A stretch of DNA of 64,000 nucleotides from Flavobacterium psychrolimnae (GTDB lineage: Bacteria; Bacteroidota; Bacteroidia; Flavobacteriales; Flavobacteriaceae): NCBI RefSeq assembly GCF_003312425.1, contig NZ_QNUX01000016.1, forward strand, positions 43,867 through 107,866. Direction: 5' to 3'. Made by a program: the position numbers and the translations under genes. The notes beneath the pieces are model-generated. The model searched no databases. It was not told the origin of the DNA and saw nothing but the letters and a program-made list of their open reading frames with translations. Positions 7,704 to 16,658 of the stretch are shown in pieces. Positions within the stretch are counted from its first letter, which is position 1, and the number at the start of each line of letters is the position of its first letter.

Positions 7704-9800
7704 TTAGTAATTAAAATCTTGTCTGTTATCTTCAATTTTAGCATTTCCTTTCAAGGCAGGAATTACTCTATTTGCATCTGAAGCACTTTGTGCTTTCAAC
7801 TTAGCAACGTATGGCGCATGACTTTTCAATGCTGGCGCTTTAACTGTACTTGTGTTTTTTACCATATAAACTCCAGTATTCCCTTCAATTGGACCAGACA
7901 TTTTATTTGCTGCTAAAGCAAATGCATTTCCAACCACTTTAGGCTCTGGACCAACATTCGGCAACATTGTATTTTCCATTGTAAGACCAGTTGCTTGTTG
8001 TACCGTTCCTCCTACTGATTTAGCGATTGCTTCAAGTGAAGAACCCGTCATTTTAGCTTTGATCAATTCTGCTTTTTTCTTGTTTTTAAGTATTTGTTCT
8101 ACATAAGGTCTCGCTACTGAAACGGCAACTAAACCAGATTTATCAATACTTTTCAATTTTGCGATAACGTGACCTACATTAGCTACTTCAAATCTTTTTA
8201 CAGATCCTTCTTTAACTCCGTCCTCAAAAGCCCATCTTACGATAGTTCTTTGATTTCCTAATGTTCCAAAGTTCTCATCCATTCCTTTTACAGAAACAGC
8301 CGGAGCAACTGTAAGACCTAATTCTTTTGCTACTTTGTTAAAATCTTTATCCGCTGCATCCATTTCTAATTTGGTTGCCTGTGTAAATATTTTATCAGAA
8401 GTTGCTTCTGAAGCTTCTACTTTTTGAGCTACAGTAGCTAAACGGATTCCATCTTGCTTATCAGTAATCTTAATAACGTGAAAACCAAAATCTGTTTCAA
8501 CTAAACCAACTTTACCAATTCCATTACCAAAAACAAAATCATTGAAAGGTTTTACCATTTGGTTTGGACCAAAATAACCTAAATCACCACCTTGTTGAGC
8601 AGATGAATCATCAGAAGCTGTGAAAGCCAACATCATGAAACTATCAGGATTTGCGGTTACTTGTGCCAAAATACTTTCAGCTTTAGCTTTAGCTTGTTCT
8701 TTAGTTCTTTTCTCTTTTTGATTTGGAACTTGAGTTCCTTCGTAACCAATTAAAATATGACTTGCTTTTGCATTTACTCCTGGTTTCATTCCCATAGATT
8801 TAGAAATACAGTAGTATTTTCCAAACATATACGGACCATAAACTTCACCTGGAGCTAAGTTGAATAATTTATCAGCATCTACAGCCGGTAAATCTTTCTT
8901 AGCTATATAAGTAGAATCATAAGGAACATCAGAATTTGAATTTACAAAGTCAATTGCATTAGAAGTTGATCTAAATCCTGCTACCGTATCGTTTTTACCT
9001 GTAGCTTGGTTGTAAACCACACTTCCTGATAACAACGCAGTAATTTTCGATTTTACTTCAGTTTCATCCGATGGAGATGCTTTGTCTTCGATTAAAACAT
9101 ATTCTACTTCACGAGATTCGTCCGCTTTGTATTTTTTTTCATTTTTCTTCATGAAATCAACAATTTCAGCATCAGAAATTTTCACTTCACTGTCTTTAAT
9201 TGTTGAATATAAACCAGCAACGTAAGCAAAATTTACTTTATTTGCTTCCATTTCATATTTCATTTTCCCTTCACTTTCAGTTGTAAAAACTGAAGCTTTG
9301 ATCAATGTATTGTAGATTTGGTATTTTGCGTTAAGGTCTGCATCTTTCTCTCTGTCTTTTAAGAATTGAGCTTGTGCTGGATTCGCTTTGAAATATTCTT
9401 TGAATTTAGCAACGTCAAATACTCCGGCAGCATTCAAAAACAATGGATTCCCACCAATATTTTGATCTGATTTCAAAACTTCCAATAAGTGTTTTTCACC
9501 TACTCTAAGTCCTAATTTTTCAAATTCAGAAGTTAACAAAGCCACAGAAACCTCTTGCTCCCAAACTCTGTTTGCGGCTTCAGTTGAAGTTATCCCTTGA
9601 CCACTTTTTTCAACATTACTAACTTTAACTCTAAAATCTTCGAATGCAATATCTTTTCCATCGATGCTTCCTACATCTTTTGATGTACTGTTGAAACCAC
9701 CGCTATTGAATATATCACCTATGATAAATGCTAATAAACAAAACCCGATAACGAGTATCAGAAGAAGTGAACGTTGTCTAATTTTTTGTAAAACTGCCAT
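7704..9800 (-). CDS. PpiD-like periplasmic peptidyl-prolyl isomerase/chaperone
   Basis: Membrane-anchored folding factor for exported proteins. I choose the ATG at 9800 (MAVLQKIRQRSLLL), giving 698 residues, because it puts the single membrane segment (about residues 11-30) at the N-terminus as in PpiD; an in-frame ATG 14 codons earlier is possible but adds an atypical basic tail. A SurA_N-like helical region follows. A parvulin (PpiC) domain at about 340-450 contains ASHILIGYEG, GGDLGYFG and FGFHVIKITD. The C-terminal part looks like a second, weaker PpiC-like region. It ends a minus-strand block of envelope genes (CBS protein, LptC, barrel). Family assignment is sound; PpiD versus other SurA-like types is by topology. 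Confidence 0.9.
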   Translation of the reverse strand: MAVLQKIRQRSLLLILVIGFCLLAFIIGDIFNSGGFNSTSKDVGSIDGKDIAFEDFRVKVSNVEKSGQGITSTEAANRVWEQEVSVALLTSEFEKLGLRVGEKHLLEVLKSDQNIGGNPLFLNAAGVFDVAKFKEYFKANPAQAQFLKDREKDADLNAKYQIYNTLIKASVFTTESEGKMKYEMEANKVNFAYVAGLYSTIKDSEVKISDAEIVDFMKKNEKKYKADESREVEYVLIEDKASPSDETEVKSKITALLSGSVVYNQATGKNDTVAGFRSTSNAIDFVNSNSDVPYDSTYIAKKDLPAVDADKLFNLAPGEVYGPYMFGKYYCISKSMGMKPGVNAKASHILIGYEGTQVPNQKEKRTKEQAKAKAESILAQVTANPDSFMMLAFTASDDSSAQQGGDLGYFGPNQMVKPFNDFVFGNGIGKVGLVETDFGFHVIKITDKQDGIRLATVAQKVEASEATSDKIFTQATKLEMDAADKDFNKVAKELGLTVAPAVSVKGMDENFGTLGNQRTIVRWAFEDGVKEGSVKRFEVANVGHVIAKLKSIDKSGLVAVSVARPYVEQILKNKKKAELIKAKMTGSSLEAIAKSVGGTVQQATGLTMENTMLPNVGPEPKVVGNAFALAANKMSGPIEGNTGVYMVKNTSTVKAPALKSHAPYVAKLKAQSASDANRVIPALKGNAKIEDNRQDFNY

Positions 9801-9908
9801 TTTATTGTTGTTAATTTTTATATTCAGTTTGCGAAAATACAATTATCTAATTAATAATTATACTAGTAGCGTTTTATTTTGCAAGAAATTTTATTTTCAT
9901 AATAAAAA

Positions 9909-11168
9909 TCACTCTTGCACGGTCATTTTCACCAATTCAATTTTCTTATTTGTGGCTTCTTCAATTATAAAATGATAGCTGCCTATGGTAATTTCAGCTC
10001 CTTTTTGTGGAATTTCTTTCGTAAAATCGACAATAAAACCGCCCAGTGTTCCGTAAGAATCTCCTTCTGGAATTTGAAGTCTGTAGGTTTGATTTAAATA
10101 TTCTACATCTAAGCGAGCCGAGAATATAAAAACACCTTCGCCCAACTCTTTTTCTATCAATTCCTCATCTGAATCATGTTCGTCTTCAATTTCACCAAAA
10201 AGTTCTTCTACAATATCTTCAATAGTAATAATTCCTGAAGTTCCTCCATATTCATCTAAAACAACAGCGACACTTTTCCGCTTTTTGGTAAGCAAATTCA
10301 TGGCATCTTTGATGAATATTGTTTCAGGCACAAATTCAACAGCAATCACAATTTCTTTTATATTTTTTGGTTTTTTAAACAAATCAAAAGAATGTACATA
10401 TCCCACAATATCATCAAGGGAATTCTGATATACCACAATTTTGGAATAGCCCGTTTCTATAAATAATTGCTTCAGTTCTTCGATGGAATCAAAAACCTCA
10501 ACTGCTATTATTTCTGTTCTTGGACTCATCACATCTCTGGCTTTCACACCTGAAAATTCCAATGCATTTTGAAACATCAAGATTTCAGAATCTACGGTTT
10601 CATTATCCTCCACACTGCTCATTTGTTCAGTAATGTAATTTCCAAGTTCTATTTTACTAAAATACAACTGAATCGTATCCCCTTCGGTTTTGAAGAACTT
10701 CCTCAAAATGAAATCGGAAATCGCAATAAAAAAAGTAGAGATAAAGTAGAAAATTTTATAAAAAAAGTACGCGGGAACTGCAAAAAATTTTATTAGAGAA
10801 TTAGCATAAATCTGAAAAAAAACTTTTGGGAAAAACTCAGCGGTAACCAAAATAATCAATGCCGAAATAAAGATTTGCAACAACAGATTTAACCAATCTG
10901 GAAAATGAAATCCTAGAGCAATGCACCATTGTAATACTGCATCACCCATAAAAAAACCGTAAACCACCATTGCTATGGTATTCCCAATAAGCATGGTAAC
11001 AATGAAATTTGTTGGTTTCTCAGTAAGCTTCGTCAGTATTTTTGATAGAAAATTATCTTGTTTTTTTTCGATTTCAAGATATATTTTATTCGAAGAGACA
11101 AAGGCTATCTCCATTCCTGAAAAAAAAGCACTTAGTATTAGACATAGTATGATAATACTAACTTCCAT
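9909..11168 (-). CDS. CNNM/CBS/CorC_HlyC domain protein (hemolysin/transporter-associated family)
   Basis: Inner-membrane protein of 419 residues. The N-terminal DUF21/CNNM membrane domain (about 1-180) starts MEVSIIILCLILSAFFSG. It is followed by a CBS pair (about 200-320) with DVMSPRTEI and VVLDEYGGTSGIITIEDIVEE, then a C-terminal CorC_HlyC domain ending near residue 415. Family members are linked to Mg2+/Co2+ homeostasis; hemolysin is a historical label. I use the ATG at 11168 rather than a TTG just before it. The gliding protein GldE has this same architecture, but no gld genes are adjacent. The upstream small membrane gene ends 3 bp before this start, so they are co-transcribed. Confidence 0.9.
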   Translation of the reverse strand: MEVSIIILCLILSAFFSGMEIAFVSSNKIYLEIEKKQDNFLSKILTKLTEKPTNFIVTMLIGNTIAMVVYGFFMGDAVLQWCIALGFHFPDWLNLLLQIFISALIILVTAEFFPKVFFQIYANSLIKFFAVPAYFFYKIFYFISTFFIAISDFILRKFFKTEGDTIQLYFSKIELGNYITEQMSSVEDNETVDSEILMFQNALEFSGVKARDVMSPRTEIIAVEVFDSIEELKQLFIETGYSKIVVYQNSLDDIVGYVHSFDLFKKPKNIKEIVIAVEFVPETIFIKDAMNLLTKKRKSVAVVLDEYGGTSGIITIEDIVEELFGEIEDEHDSDEELIEKELGEGVFIFSARLDVEYLNQTYRLQIPEGDSYGTLGGFIVDFTKEIPQKGAEITIGSYHFIIEEATNKKIELVKMTVQE

Positions 11169-11171
11169 CAA

Positions 11172-11369
11172 CTAGAAATTTTTGTTTCGATCTTCGAATT
11201 TTTTAGCAAATTTTCTCCTGAAGAAAAACATAAAAACCGCCAATCCTGCAATCATAAAACTCAACCAAGGATTTCCTAATGCTGGCTCATTCACTTTTGT
11301 AAAACCATCATAAATGAAATACGCACCAAAAATAAGATAAACGTATTGTGTATATTTTAAGTAATTCAT
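11172..11369 (-). CDS. Small two-helix membrane protein, unknown function
   Basis: 65 residues with two hydrophobic segments (about 9-23 and 34-50) and a basic tail RRKFAKKFEDRNKNF. It is tightly packed between lptC (12 bp) and the CBS protein gene (3 bp), so it is very likely translated as part of that operon. I do not recognise a family function. The C-terminal positive cluster suggests that end faces the cytoplasm. Confidence 0.75.
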   Translation of the reverse strand: MNYLKYTQYVYLIFGAYFIYDGFTKVNEPALGNPWLSFMIAGLAVFMFFFRRKFAKKFEDRNKNF

Positions 11370-11381
11370 TTTGTATTTATA

Positions 11382-11936
11382 TTAATCGGCAGATTCTATT
11401 TCGCCTGTTATTTTTTGAGAGTTAATCACTTTAAAATCCCTGCTGAAATCAATTCCCTGTCCATTAGAAACTCCTTTTGGATCAGTCAATTTAAACCTTC
11501 TTTCGGTAAAAAACCACTCGTTTTTTTGATCAAAATACAACTGTTCTGTTTCCAGAGTTTGCCCTTGTTCCGTAAAAATTCTCACTTTCCCTTGCAAATC
11601 AATAATATTCGTTCCTTTATAAGAGATTGCATAATTCGATTTGATAAAAGTTTTTTTTGCCTTTTTATCGTACAAAGTCACATCAATTCCTTTAGGAAAT
11701 TCTGTAAAGGGAAATTCAACGCTGGCATAATCCAGCATTTTTGTACTTATCAAAACAGCGGTAATACGTCCTGAATCCGTGTATTTTAGATTCACCATGT
11801 CAGCGTCACTACTTGGCACAAATTCAGAAAAATTGATTTTTTGTATTTCTTTAAAATTACTTTCGCACCCAAAAAACAGTGTCACAGCAAAAGCCGTGAC
11901 AAACCATTTAAAATAATATTTTTTGAATAAAGTCAT
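11382..11936 (-). CDS. lptC: LPS export ABC transporter periplasmic protein LptC
   Basis: Component of the Lpt bridge carrying lipopolysaccharide from the inner to the outer membrane. 184 residues: an N-terminal hydrophobic segment ending in a lipobox-like LFFGC (Cys24), then a LptC-type beta-jellyroll with DLQGKVRIFTEQGQTLETEQL, the repeating pattern typical of LptA/LptC/OstA. Bacteroidota LptC proteins are often predicted lipoproteins, in contrast to the membrane-anchored E. coli form. It sits in the coaX - barrel - lptC - CBS protein block. Confidence 0.87.
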   Translation of the reverse strand: MTLFKKYYFKWFVTAFAVTLFFGCESNFKEIQKINFSEFVPSSDADMVNLKYTDSGRITAVLISTKMLDYASVEFPFTEFPKGIDVTLYDKKAKKTFIKSNYAISYKGTNIIDLQGKVRIFTEQGQTLETEQLYFDQKNEWFFTERRFKLTDPKGVSNGQGIDFSRDFKVINSQKITGEIESAD

Positions 11937-11976
11937 ACAATGAACTTACAAAGAAGTTGTAGCAAACAATCTATTA

Positions 11977-13227
11977 CTAGTTGAATTTTCGTTTTTCAAA
12001 CCATCTTTCATTTAGTGAAAAACTTACACTAACGTTAGCATAATTTTCTTCCACTAAGTTTGCCGCGGTAGTTCCTCTTTTACCGAATTCAAGACCAATA
12101 TTTACATTTGAAAACGTTCCCGTCAATGGCATTCCTAATCCTACTGTTAACGCCATGTCCTCAATAGGCTCTGAATTAATTACTAAACCGGTGTTTTCAA
12201 ATCTGAAACCAGCTCTGTAAACAAGTCTTTTAGCGTAACTTGAAAATGAATTATAATTTGGAATATAATATCCACCAATGCTGTATTTCGAATGTTTCTC
12301 GTAAGTTACATTATCAAGTGAATTGTAACTATTATCTAAAGAACCCGCTCCTTGAAACGTATACCCTACTCCAACTAACCATTTTCTGGCTTCACCAATA
12401 CCTGCTTGAGCAGTGTACTTACTTGGGATTTTGAAATTCTTTTCGGTTTTTACATCATCTAAAACATCAACAATTGATAAATCAAAATTTGAATTATAAA
12501 GTGCTGTTGAAATATTTCTGGTGTTTTCAGTTTTCAAAGTACTTTCTAATGAATAATTTACGCTACTAAAAAAAGAGGTCTTTTTGTTGATTTTAGTTTT
12601 GTACATCATCCCAAGGTTAAAATTCACCCCAGATAAATCCACCGTATTTAATTCTCTTGTACCAATAGAAATATCCGTGATGTATTCAAAATTATTGGTT
12701 TCAATTTTCCCAAAATTATAACTTACATCAGCACCAATATTAAAATTAGGAGTAATCTTATATCCAACACCAAGAAAAGCTTTGTTCATACCACCAGAAC
12801 CATTAAATCGTCTGTTATTCACTGCAGGATCATCTGAAACGGATGAAATTTTATATCCAACAGAAGAATATGGAATCAAACCGAAACCAACTCCCCATTT
12901 CCCCAAAGGCAAACCTACGGCTAGATAATCTAAAGTTGTTCTTCGAGCATTTGCAGTTTCAGTGTCCGTTTTCAATTTTGTAGTAGCCTGAGTCCCGCCC
13001 AAAGTAAAGGTTGTCAACTTCAAATTTGCATAACTCGCCGGATTCTGTAAGTTCATATGGATACTATCTTGTTCGATAGCGATTTCTCCCATAGAGCGGT
13101 TTTCCAATGTTCCTCTAAACCTCACATCACCTATACCGTAGAAAGAATAAGGCGAAGATGTTCCTTCTTGAGCAAAAGATACTAATGATAAAAGCAAACA
13201 AGCGCTTACTACAATTTTTTTAATCAT
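11977..13227 (-). CDS. Outer-membrane beta-barrel protein, FadL/OmpP1-like
   Basis: 416-residue exported protein. Signal peptide residues 1-19 end in VSFAQ; the mature start EGTSSPYSFYGIGD is followed by many alternating hydrophobic strands such as KWGVGFGLIPYSSVGY and WLVGVGYTFQGAG, ending in an aromatic-rich strand. The shape fits a barrel of the OmpP1/FadL transport type, but motif evidence is weak and the substrate is unknown. Its start overlaps the 3' end of coaX by 8 bp, so translation is coupled. Confidence 0.8.
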   Translation of the reverse strand: MIKKIVVSACLLLSLVSFAQEGTSSPYSFYGIGDVRFRGTLENRSMGEIAIEQDSIHMNLQNPASYANLKLTTFTLGGTQATTKLKTDTETANARRTTLDYLAVGLPLGKWGVGFGLIPYSSVGYKISSVSDDPAVNNRRFNGSGGMNKAFLGVGYKITPNFNIGADVSYNFGKIETNNFEYITDISIGTRELNTVDLSGVNFNLGMMYKTKINKKTSFFSSVNYSLESTLKTENTRNISTALYNSNFDLSIVDVLDDVKTEKNFKIPSKYTAQAGIGEARKWLVGVGYTFQGAGSLDNSYNSLDNVTYEKHSKYSIGGYYIPNYNSFSSYAKRLVYRAGFRFENTGLVINSEPIEDMALTVGLGMPLTGTFSNVNIGLEFGKRGTTAANLVEENYANVSVSFSLNERWFEKRKFN

Positions 13228-13954
13228 TTTTGATTTTATATTGAAATGTTTGATTCAAACTTTCCAGAAGAAAATTTGAATTGGCAAATATGGTATTTTT
13301 TAATCGTTTAGCCAAAAAATCTGTGTCGCCACCCGTTAAAATTATTATAAAATTTGGATATCTTGCCTTATATTCATCTATAAAACCGTCAATCTCATAC
13401 ACGAAACCGTTAACCACGCCAGAATGAATTGATTCAGAAGTGGAGTTGCCAATAAAATCCTCCGGAGATTGAAATGATAACAAAGGAAGTTTCGCCGTGT
13501 AATTGTGCAAGGCTTCGTAACGCAATCGCAATCCTGGCGCAATGGCTCCACCCAGATAATTATCTTTCTCATCAATAAAATCGTAGGTAATACAAGTGCC
13601 AGCATCTATCACCAACCGATTCTGTTTCGGAAACTGTATCGTGGCTCCTGAAGCAAGAACCATCCTGTCAATTCCCAATGTTTTAGGAGTCGCATAGCAA
13701 TTGTGGAAAGGAAAAGAATCTTCATGTGAAATGAAATGTACTTTTAGCACTTTCTTAAAATCAAGAAAAGACTGTTTTTCGACATCACCAACAGAGGAAA
13801 TGACCAAATCCGTTACATTTTGAAATTTTTCTAAAATATTTTCAATATTTTTTTGAAGTTCCATTTTAGAAAAAACAAAAATTTCAAAAAGGGTAGCACC
13901 CTCAAATACAGCTGCTTTAATTCTGGTATTCCCAACATCTACAACTAAAATCAT
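13220..13954 (-). CDS. coaX: Type III pantothenate kinase
   Basis: Phosphorylates pantothenate in the first step of coenzyme A synthesis; cytosolic. The 244-residue protein starts with the ASKHA phosphate-1 motif (DVGNTRIKAAVFEG), has the pantothenate-site motif GIDRMVLASGA and the second phosphate motif VIDAGTCITYDFID, all diagnostic of CoaX. It heads the minus-strand block and overlaps the following barrel gene by 8 bp. Confidence 0.96.
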   Translation of the reverse strand: MILVVDVGNTRIKAAVFEGATLFEIFVFSKMELQKNIENILEKFQNVTDLVISSVGDVEKQSFLDFKKVLKVHFISHEDSFPFHNCYATPKTLGIDRMVLASGATIQFPKQNRLVIDAGTCITYDFIDEKDNYLGGAIAPGLRLRYEALHNYTAKLPLLSFQSPEDFIGNSTSESIHSGVVNGFVYEIDGFIDEYKARYPNFIIILTGGDTDFLAKRLKNTIFANSNFLLESLNQTFQYKIKND

Positions 13955-14007
13955 AATTTGTTTTTTGATGTGGCGAAGGTACGAATTGATTTTTTTTAAA
14001 AAATGTT

Positions 14008-14037
14008 TTGGATAAACTAAAAATCATTCTATATTTG
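14008..14037 (+). promoter_or_regulatory. Promoter of tRNA-Phe
   Basis: TTG at 14008-14010 and TATATTTG at 14030-14037 with a 19-nt spacer match the Bacteroidota promoter consensus; the tRNA starts 16 bp after the -7 element. Confidence 0.8.
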
Positions 14038-14052
14038 CACCCGCAATAGCGA

Positions 14053-14125
14053 GGTACCTTAGCTCAGATGGTAGAGCAATGGACTGAAAATCCATGTGTC
14101 CCTGGTTCGATCCCTGGAGGTACCA
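14053..14125 (+). tRNA. tRNA-Phe (GAA)
   Basis: 73-nt cloverleaf. Acceptor arms GGTACCT (14053-14059) and AGGTACC (14118-14124) pair, the D-loop contains AGCTCAGATGGTAGAGC, the anticodon loop CTGAAAA gives GAA, and the T-arm loop is GGTTCGATCCC. The CCA end is not encoded. Confidence 0.97.
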
Positions 14126-14126
14126 C

Positions 14127-14160
14127 AAAACCCGAATAGAAATATTCGGGTTTTTTGTTT
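14127..14160 (+). terminator. Rho-independent terminator of tRNA-Phe
   Basis: 8-bp stem CCCGAATA / TATTCGGG (14131-14138 and 14143-14150) with a GAAA loop followed by TTTTTT. Confidence 0.92.
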
Positions 14161-14224
14161 TTATACCTTTTGTTAAAACATTATAATCCTGGATCAATCC
14201 TAAAACGTGTGGAGTAGTAAAAAT

Positions 14225-14465
14225 TAGGCATAAATATTAGTTAGCCTAAAAAGGAAGAATTCTATATTTCTTACCCCTCTGAATTGTGCTCTAAAAGCTT
14301 TTATTTCAGTGTTAAAGATCACTCACAACTTATTAATTTTCTTTTAAATGAGTTCTTGAATTTAATTTCTGCTGATGCATTTGTACTCCTGTTGTCAAAA
14401 TAGTTCAATATGGCTTGGTAATAATTTATTACAGATTTTGAAATTGTATTGAAAACTTTAAACCC
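14225..14465 (-). pseudogene. ISAon1-like transposase C-terminal remnant
   Basis: Translating the minus strand gives GFKVFNTISKSVINYY then NYFDNRSTNASAE, and after a disrupted stretch KAFRAQFRGVRNIEFF ending in a stop at 14225. These look like the C-terminus of DDE transposases of the ISAon1 type found in Bacteroidota. The two pieces are separated by an inserted or scrambled stretch with stops and a frameshift, and no upstream catalytic region is readable, so the copy is dead. It lies in the otherwise gene-free 14161-14734 stretch between tRNA-Phe and the InsA-like gene; I see nothing else in that stretch apart from the dyad at 14689. Family naming is from memory of the family's tail motif. 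Confidence 0.7.
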
Positions 14466-14688
14466 ACATTAATTTCACTTTTTAAACTATAGCGACAGTC
14501 CCAAACTCTTTTTTTAGGTCAACAACAACCTCATGTGTTAATTTGTTAAAGAATTATTTCGTCAAATGACAAATGGTTTACAAAATCAAACTCTTTTCAC
14601 AAAGCAATTAAATTTACCAAAAACGCATCGATAATCCAATAAAAATAAAGGGTTCGTATTTTTTTTCTACTTTTTTTGCGAAATTAAA

Positions 14689-14713
14689 ATAGTAATAGTT
14701 GCAAAATTACTAT
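14689..14713. promoter_or_regulatory. 8-bp inverted repeat upstream of the InsA-like gene
   Basis: ATAGTAAT (14689-14696) and ATTACTAT (14706-14713) are exact inverse complements with a 9-nt spacer, ending 21 bp before the ATG at 14735. The position suits an operator, possibly for autoregulation by the HTH protein it precedes. The region is AT-rich, so chance cannot be excluded. Confidence 0.45.
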
Positions 14714-14734
14714 ATTTATGCAAAATTTATATAT

Positions 14735-15154
14735 ATGGAGATTTTAACCTGCCCGAAATGCCAAAGTAATCACATCATAAAAAGCGGTATAATCAACAGT
14801 AAACAAAGGTACTTATGCAAAAAATGCAATTATTTTTTTACGGTTAATAAAATCGGCAAAAAGATAGATGATTACTATGTAACCAAAGCATTGCAACTAT
14901 ATCTCGAAGGCTTGAGTTTTCGCGAAATCGAGCGGATTATCGGGGTTTCACATGTCACAGTGAGCAACTGGGTAAAGAGCTATAATATAAAAAAACCATC
15001 TCACGCCAATTACCATCCTACCTATAAGATTTTTAGCCATTTAGAATTAGTTGAGTATTTAAAAAATAAACAATTACTCTCCGGAGCAGGCATGATTATC
15101 ACTGAGCTTGGCGATAAATTTATGCTGATAAAATGGGAGCGATTCAAAGATTAG
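14735..15154 (+). CDS. Free-standing InsA-like zinc-ribbon/HTH protein (IS1-derived)
   Basis: 139 residues counted from the ATG at 14735; longer TTG-start versions add a poor hydrophobic tail. An N-terminal zinc ribbon has Cys6/Cys9 (CPKC) and Cys28/Cys31 (CKKC). It is followed by a helix-turn-helix at about residues 53-80 (LSFREIERIIGVSHVTVSNW), the arrangement of IS1-family InsA. The last ~45 residues (HLELVEYLKNKQ onward) show no DDE catalytic domain, and no insB-like frame or terminal inverted repeats are visible. It is therefore more likely a domesticated DNA-binding protein than a transposase. It lies 101 bp upstream of, and co-directional with, the acetate-module porin gene, so it may regulate that module; this is inference. 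Confidence 0.75.
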   Translation: MEILTCPKCQSNHIIKSGIINSKQRYLCKKCNYFFTVNKIGKKIDDYYVTKALQLYLEGLSFREIERIIGVSHVTVSNWVKSYNIKKPSHANYHPTYKIFSHLELVEYLKNKQLLSGAGMIITELGDKFMLIKWERFKD

Positions 15155-15255
15155 CTATATTAGTTTACACAAAAATATATCAAAATTTTTTTCTAGAATT
15201 AAATATCTGAATTTGGCACTTTATTAACTAACCATTTAATAACCAAATCCTATTT

Positions 15256-16635
15256 ATGAAAAAAATATTTTTTACAGCGGCAATAGTGTTATTGTCTCTA
15301 AAAGGATTTTCACAAGGCTCCACAGATTACGGCAGCGGAATGAAATTTAATTTGAACGAAGATGGTTCAAAATACATGCGCTTTATTGCATGGAATCAAA
15401 TATGGTTTCGTTCCAGCCAAATGAACCCAGGAACAATGATTGGTAATGAAGCGGCTACCACAGGAACCGATATTGGGAACCGACGTTTGCGTTTTCTGGC
15501 CTACTCTCAAATATCTAAAAGATACATGATTGTAACGCACTTTGGGATTAACAATCAAACCTTCACTAATGGAGGTGCAGCTGGAACTTCTGGAACTGGC
15601 GGATACGGTGCCGGAAAAAAACCAGGTTTATTTTTTCACGATGCTTGGAATGAATACGCATTGGTTTTGCCTGAAAAAGACAAAAAATTCAGCTTATCTC
15701 TTGGTGGTGGTTTGCATTATTATATGGGATTATCAAGAGCAACAATGGCCTCCACATTAAACTTTTTGACAATTGATGCGCCTATCTTCAACTGGCCGTT
15801 AATTGAAAATTCAGATCAGTTTGCCCGACAAATGGGTTTATTTGCAAAAGGGAAATATGGCAAATTAGAATACCGATTGAGTTACAACAAACCATTTGCC
15901 ACAAACTTAGCTCCTACCAATGTGACTATAGCAGATAATGCTGTAGCAGTTGACAACAGCGGAAATACAAAATGGTCAAAAGCAGGTTATTTCGAATACC
16001 AATTTCTAGATCAGGAAGCTAATTTATTACCTTATAAAGTAGGAAGCTATTTAGGAACTAAAAAAGTATTCAATATTGGCGCTGGTTTTTATACTGCGCC
16101 AGAGGCTACAAGAACTTCTGTTAACAATGCTATTGAAAAGCACAATATCAATCTTTTTGCTGCAGATGTTTTTCTTGATTTGCCTATTGGAAAAAAAGAA
16201 AACAAAATGGCTGTAACCGGATATAGCGTTTTCTACGATTATGATTTTGGACCAAACTATTTACGTAATGTTGCCATTATGAATATTGGATCCGTTGATC
16301 CAAACTTTACAGGAAGCAGAGCTTTGGCGGGACCTGGAAATGCACAAGCTACTATCGGATCAGGAAATATCTGGTACACACAAGCGGGAATTTTATTGCC
16401 AAGCAAAGTAGACAAACCTAAAGTGCGCGTACAACCTTTTGGAGCTTTTACCTATAAAAACTTTGATGCTTTAGATAAGTCCAGCACTCAATTTGACCTT
16501 GGAACCAACTTTTTCTTGGACGGACAACATGCTAAAATCACTGCACAATATTCAACAAGACCCGTTTACACTACTCCATCTACTATCTCAGGATCAAAAG
16601 GGGAATTCGTAGTACAACTTCAAATCTATCTATAA
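15256..16635 (+). CDS. Outer-membrane porin-like protein
   Basis: 459 residues with a signal peptide (1-20, ending LKGFSQ) and a beta-barrel composition with repeated aromatic/glycine strands, for example KYMRFIAWNQIWFRSS, KYGKLEYRLSYNKPFA, and a terminal strand GEFVVQLQIYL. It resembles the O/P-type porins found in Bacteroidota. It is the first gene of the plus-strand cluster leading to a carrier and acyl-CoA synthetases, so it may admit short organic acids; the specificity is inferred from context only. Confidence 0.78.
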   Translation: MKKIFFTAAIVLLSLKGFSQGSTDYGSGMKFNLNEDGSKYMRFIAWNQIWFRSSQMNPGTMIGNEAATTGTDIGNRRLRFLAYSQISKRYMIVTHFGINNQTFTNGGAAGTSGTGGYGAGKKPGLFFHDAWNEYALVLPEKDKKFSLSLGGGLHYYMGLSRATMASTLNFLTIDAPIFNWPLIENSDQFARQMGLFAKGKYGKLEYRLSYNKPFATNLAPTNVTIADNAVAVDNSGNTKWSKAGYFEYQFLDQEANLLPYKVGSYLGTKKVFNIGAGFYTAPEATRTSVNNAIEKHNINLFAADVFLDLPIGKKENKMAVTGYSVFYDYDFGPNYLRNVAIMNIGSVDPNFTGSRALAGPGNAQATIGSGNIWYTQAGILLPSKVDKPKVRVQPFGAFTYKNFDALDKSSTQFDLGTNFFLDGQHAKITAQYSTRPVYTTPSTISGSKGEFVVQLQIYL

Positions 16636-16658
16636 ACTAATTTAAAAAATAATAATTT

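Noticed and set aside
9909..11168. Gliding motility protein GldE
   Set aside because: Same CNNM/CBS architecture, but no gld genes are adjacent and the context is the LptC/PpiD envelope block.
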